Shown here in pieces: positions 59,726-64,000 of a DNA stretch of 64,000 bases (its first letter is position 1; each line of letters opens with the position of its first letter). The notes beneath the pieces are model-generated. The model was not told where the DNA came from and made no database searches. It saw nothing but the letters and a program-made list of their open reading frames with translations. This DNA comes from Microvelia longipes. Its lineage: Eukaryota > Arthropoda > Insecta > Hemiptera > Veliidae. The stretch lies in contig JACMZG010001913.1 in assembly GCA_018340805.1 (NCBI GenBank), positions 41,647,540 through 41,711,539 on the forward strand, given 5' to 3'. The translations under genes were made by a program, and so were the position numbers.

Positions 59726-60780
59726 GATAGACAATATAATATCTATATTGTCTTATCCTCTTATAATATTTTTTAATAAATAATTCAAGATTTGAGCTAA
59801 CCATGCACAGTTATTGCTGGTACTTTCCATTCGCGATAATAAATGGAGTTAACACCTTTATCTATGGATAGCTTTACATTCATTCAATAAAACGTAATCT
59901 TTCAGATTATTTACCAATGCCTTAGAGGTTTGGTAAATAATCTATATCAGAAAAAGTTTAACCTCCTGTTGTTCAGTGGGTTTGGACGTCTTCTATACTC
60001 TAGGAACACCTATAATCATTACACTATCATTATTTATTTGCTTAAAGGTGATCTAGGTACACTCTTCTAATTATCTACTTTAATAGGTGCTGTCGATGAG
60101 TGAATAAAAAAATAAATAACATTAAATTCAGGCTCTATCGGCGCTTTGTTGAGTTAGATGTAACAAATCGGAGAGGAACATGACATTCAATGTTTATTCG
60201 TCAATAATGAACTATGTCAATGATGGAACAGTTGCCAGATGTAGCGTAGCTATAATTAGCTTGTTACCTTTCCTAGGTGTCTCTCGCATCCATATTATGT
60301 CAAAATTGAATTAAAAAATACTACGTTTCAAGGTCCAAGTAGAGCAGGTAGCATGTCTAGGTTTATGGTCAGTAAAGTGAATCATAATGTATGTCGGTCC
60401 ACAACTTGGTCTGGAAATTATTCTTGTGTAGCCCTGCCGGTCGTCTAAGTCCGCAGGGTTGGGTTTATTCTACTCCTTTGAATCAAACATGGATCTCCTT
60501 CCAATGATCAACCCCCAAGGATCTTCACTTCCTTGGTGATCCTGTGCCTACTCCCCTATCTCCTTCCAATCATCATGACCCTTACCTACAGTCCAAGAAC
60601 CAGGCCTAAAAATGTGACTCATTTTACTACTTCAAACCAAATTTGTCTGAAAATATACCTTAAATAATGAAGGAAAAGCATAGTCTGCCTATCCAATGCA
60701 GAAGCCATTCATATGAATGAGCTCGCTTAAAATATTGGAAAATCACACCAATTTCCAGTTTTAATAAGTGGTTTACTATA

Positions 60781-61012
60781 AGTCGTGTGCAAAATATGAA
60801 GCGAACGTTATTACAGCTAATTAAATTGTCTCTAAAACGAGTGTTTTTTCGTCAAAATCGAATAACTACAGCTAAAGTTATGACGTTTGGTAAATGGCCA
60901 AAAAATGTACAAAAAGTAAAATTTTTTAAAGAAATTCGATCACTATGCATGAAAACAATTTTTTTTTTGGTGATTTTGACGATTATCGTTTTATAGCCAA
61001 TTTTGTCAGCTT
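60781..61012. repeat. Block unique to copy C before the (TA)n array
   Basis: A and C are collinear to GTGGTTTACTATA. C then has about 230 bp (AGTCGTGTGCAAAATATGAA and following) before its TA array, while A has a different 30-60 bp (AATCCATCAGCCGC). The block looks like an unrelated short repeat attached to a TA array. The frame 60787-60996 in it has no recognised family. Confidence 0.6.
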
Positions 61013-61478
<466 letters not shown>

Positions 61479-63182
61479 GGGTGCCACTAAAAAATTCTTG
61501 CGGAGGGGCCCCCAATGATGTAGTTACTTCCCTGGCCTGATATTATAGTCTTATCAGAGACACAGCTACCTGTTGAAATTAATTTCTTTTCGCCAGGCTT
61601 CTCAACCAAATAAAAAAATACTTTAAAAGATGGTCTAACCTTCTTGCAAGAATTAAATGGCACATTGGAATATATACCTAAAACAGGTTTTGCAAACTCA
61701 GTTATATTTTTTGGTGATACAAATTTTAATACATTAGAAACCCGTAATGAACAAAATATAATTAATGACTATTTAAATACCCTAGAATGTAAAGGATATG
61801 TATCTTGTATAAACAAACCTACTAGAGTTACTCCAAATTCTGAAACATGTATTGGCCATATCTTTGAAAAATCAAATTCAAAATTCAATACTGAATCAGC
61901 TATTGTAAAACTTGGAATTACTGACCATTATGCCACCATAATTGTTAAAAAGTCATCTCCTGGCCTTGAACATGATTTTAAAACTATAAAAAACACAAAT
62001 GTGAGAACAATTACTGATTATGACAATCTACTGAAATCCATAGAATCTGTAACTTGGGAACAAGTTCATAATGAAAATGATCCAAACAAATCTTTGAAAC
62101 ATTTCTATTTAACCTTAAATCAGCATACTAAGACTAACAGTAAAAATGTAGTAGTATCCAAGAATAAAATAAAAAAGTGAAACCCTGGATAACTACTGGT
62201 CTTGTTTTTTCGATAAATCGTAGAGATAAACTAAATAGAGAATGGAAACACCATGTTAAATTATGTAAAAAAATTAAAAACTACTCAAGATTCCTCTTAT
62301 AAATCAAGATACATAGCCCATCAATATTATTTACATAAGCTTATAAAACAAACTAAAGTTCAATATTATACTACAAAGATTGAGATGTCTAAAAATGATT
62401 CTAAAGGTTTGTGGAAATTGGTTGATGAGGTGTCTGGTAGGAGAGCTATGGTTAAACCTAAAATAACTTGTATTTCAAATCAAAATAAAATACTTACCAC
62501 AGATAATGACATTGCCAATGAATTTAACAAATATTTCACAGACATGGCCAAATCTCTTATTAAAGATAATTCTAATAAATCAAATAATTACAACAAAACC
62601 AACAATACCTCCTCTAATCAAAACTCATCCAATACACCTACATTAATTCCTAATATTAATCTTAAAGAATTCAATTTAATACAAGAATCAGAAATATCTC
62701 AGTACATTAAAAACTTATCAAACAACTCTGCTAATGGTCAGGATAAAATTACTACCAAAACTCTCAAAGTCACCAAAGATTTTATAGTCTAAAGCATATT
62801 TTCAATAATTGCCTCAAAAGTAATATAGTTGCTGAAGATTTCAAGCTTGCTATTATCACTCCCATTCATAAATCAGGAGATGCCTGTTCTGTAAACACCC
62901 ATTGCACTCCTACCACACCTTGCTAAGATTTTTGAAAAATGTATTCAAGCCAGGGTGGTTAGTTACTTAGAAACTAATTCTCTTATATCTAAAAACCAAT
63001 TTGGATTCAGAACTAGTATGACTACAGAACATGCTATGAACAAATAAATATCATCAGTATACAAATAATTTAGATATAATAAAGAAGTTCTAATAATTTT
63101 TTCTAGACATAAGGAAAGCCTTTGACATTGTCAACCATATTATACTTGTAAATGCTTTGAAGTCTCTAAATATCACTGATAT
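61479..63182 (+). pseudogene. LINE fragment in copy C: endonuclease C-terminus, linker and start of RT
   Basis: The intact frame 61644-62180 has SVIFFGDTNFNTL (endonuclease GDxN), CINKPTRVTPNSETCIGHIF and ITDHYATIIV (the DH motif). The next frame (62253-62792) is the linker ending NSANGQDKITTKTLKV. After a shift RT motifs appear: FKLAIITPIHKSGD, LAKIFEKCIQARVVSYLE, NQFGFRTSMTTEHAM and FLDIRKAFDIVNHIIL (motif A Asp), where it stops at 63182. It is a non-LTR element with apurinic-type endonuclease, truncated at both ends and frameshifted. Copy A lacks the RT part. Confidence 0.88.
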
Positions 63183-64000
63183 AATAGTAAAAAATAGTAA
63201 ATTTAATTTCTTTTATTAAATTAATTTTTTTTGGATATTTTAAAAATCACACACACATGATTAAGCTATTTTGCTTGTTCTCAAATACACAAGAATGTTT
63301 TTAGTGTTCAATGTTAACACTGGTAAGGGGTCTTTGTGAAATATTTTTTCCTAAAAAGTATATGTAGTGTATGTCCAAGGGAGATATTAAAGGTCAAAAA
63401 TTAAAAAATTGGATTTTCAAAAAAATCATAGCTCATTAACAAATTAAATCAAAGCTTTAAAAATTTGGTTGGATGTTTGTCTTAATCTAAGCAACCTCTA
63501 AAAAATTGGGAGCACTTAATTTAGATTTCTTCATATTATAAAAAAATGTTAAAATTTTCATATATTTGAAAGAAAACGTTTCAGAGGGCCAAATGTAGCT
63601 CAAAGCTTGTTTTAAACACTACTTTGTTTTACTACTAAATTTTAATAAAAAATTAGTAGTAATTATCACTAGAATTATAAATTTAATAGTAAAATAACCA
63701 AATAGTTTCTCATAATAGCAATAATAAAAAAAAATATATATATATATATATACATATAAATCCCGCTAAGTTAATAAAAATTATATATAAATAAGTAATT
63801 TCATAATTATATATTTATATTATAGTCAAATTCAACAAATTATTTTTTTTTTAATTCAATTTGAAAAATAAAGGGTGTTTCTTTCATATGATGGGCTCCA
63901 CTCTGGATGGGCAGACTATGTTTTTTTTAATAATTTAAGGTATATTTTTTGAAAAATTTGGTTTGAAGTAGCACAAGTCACATTCTTTTCATACTTTTCT
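63183..64000. other. Unclassified tail of copy C to the window edge
   Basis: AT-rich, matching 33783-34590 of copy A, with a short TA tract at about 63735-63755. No coding signal. Confidence 0.45.

Overview
This is a gene-poor, AT-rich, repeat-dense stretch of a eukaryotic nuclear genome. It holds spliced genes with GT-AG introns, long (TA)n arrays, tRNA- and 5S-like short repeats, and several non-LTR and Penelope-like retroelement remnants. The two conserved proteins look invertebrate, most probably insect. The repeat style fits a large hemipteran-like genome, but the species cannot be fixed from this sequence. Two runs of exactly 1000 N (34690-35689 and 49734-50733) are scaffold gaps of conventional size.

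Gene 1 (1286-19087, + strand) is the C-terminal three quarters of a mitochondrial-type glycerol-3-phosphate acyltransferase (GPAM; Drosophila mino). I assembled it by eye as ten exons. Acyltransferase blocks I to IV lie in the first three, and the stop codon is in the last. The N-terminal exons lie upstream of the window. Two exons carry an apparent 1-nt frameshift. The introns hold a LINE reverse-transcriptase remnant, a Penelope-like GIY-YIG fragment, twin mariner-like MITEs, tRNA-derived SINEs, 5S-rRNA-like repeats, a Crypton/DUF3504-like recombinase exon, a set of covarying hairpins and a 36-bp satellite.

Gene 2 (42115-44490, + strand) is the first two coding exons of EMC7, a subunit of the ER membrane protein complex. 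The exons encoding the transmembrane segment and C-terminal tail are not visible, so the gene is incomplete here.

The right two thirds are dominated by three copies of one long repeat with a shared sharp terminus (GGGTCGCCTACGATGCGTCT): copy A (22243-34689, +), copy B (35690-41998, inverted) and copy C (52991-64000, +, running off the window). Each carries nested elements: a 400-bp palindromic MITE, a foldback element, and, in A and C, a LINE fragment behind a (TA)n array. Copy A alone contains a 1.94-kb hAT-like insertion with a perfect 34-bp inverted repeat and an 8-bp target duplication; B and C preserve the empty site. Copy B ends 116 bp before the EMC7 start codon. Between B and C lie EMC7, a perfect 18-bp hairpin, SINE and LINE remnants, an RNase H-bearing LINE 3' end and a CCGTCGAAA-rich inverted-repeat element abutting copy C.

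No operon-like organisation, CRISPR array or functional RNA gene was found. The two host genes are not obviously related in function (lipid synthesis versus ER membrane-protein insertion). The best candidates for something undescribed are the compensatory hairpins next to the recombinase-like exon (4485-5772) and the three-copy long element that has almost no recognisable coding capacity.
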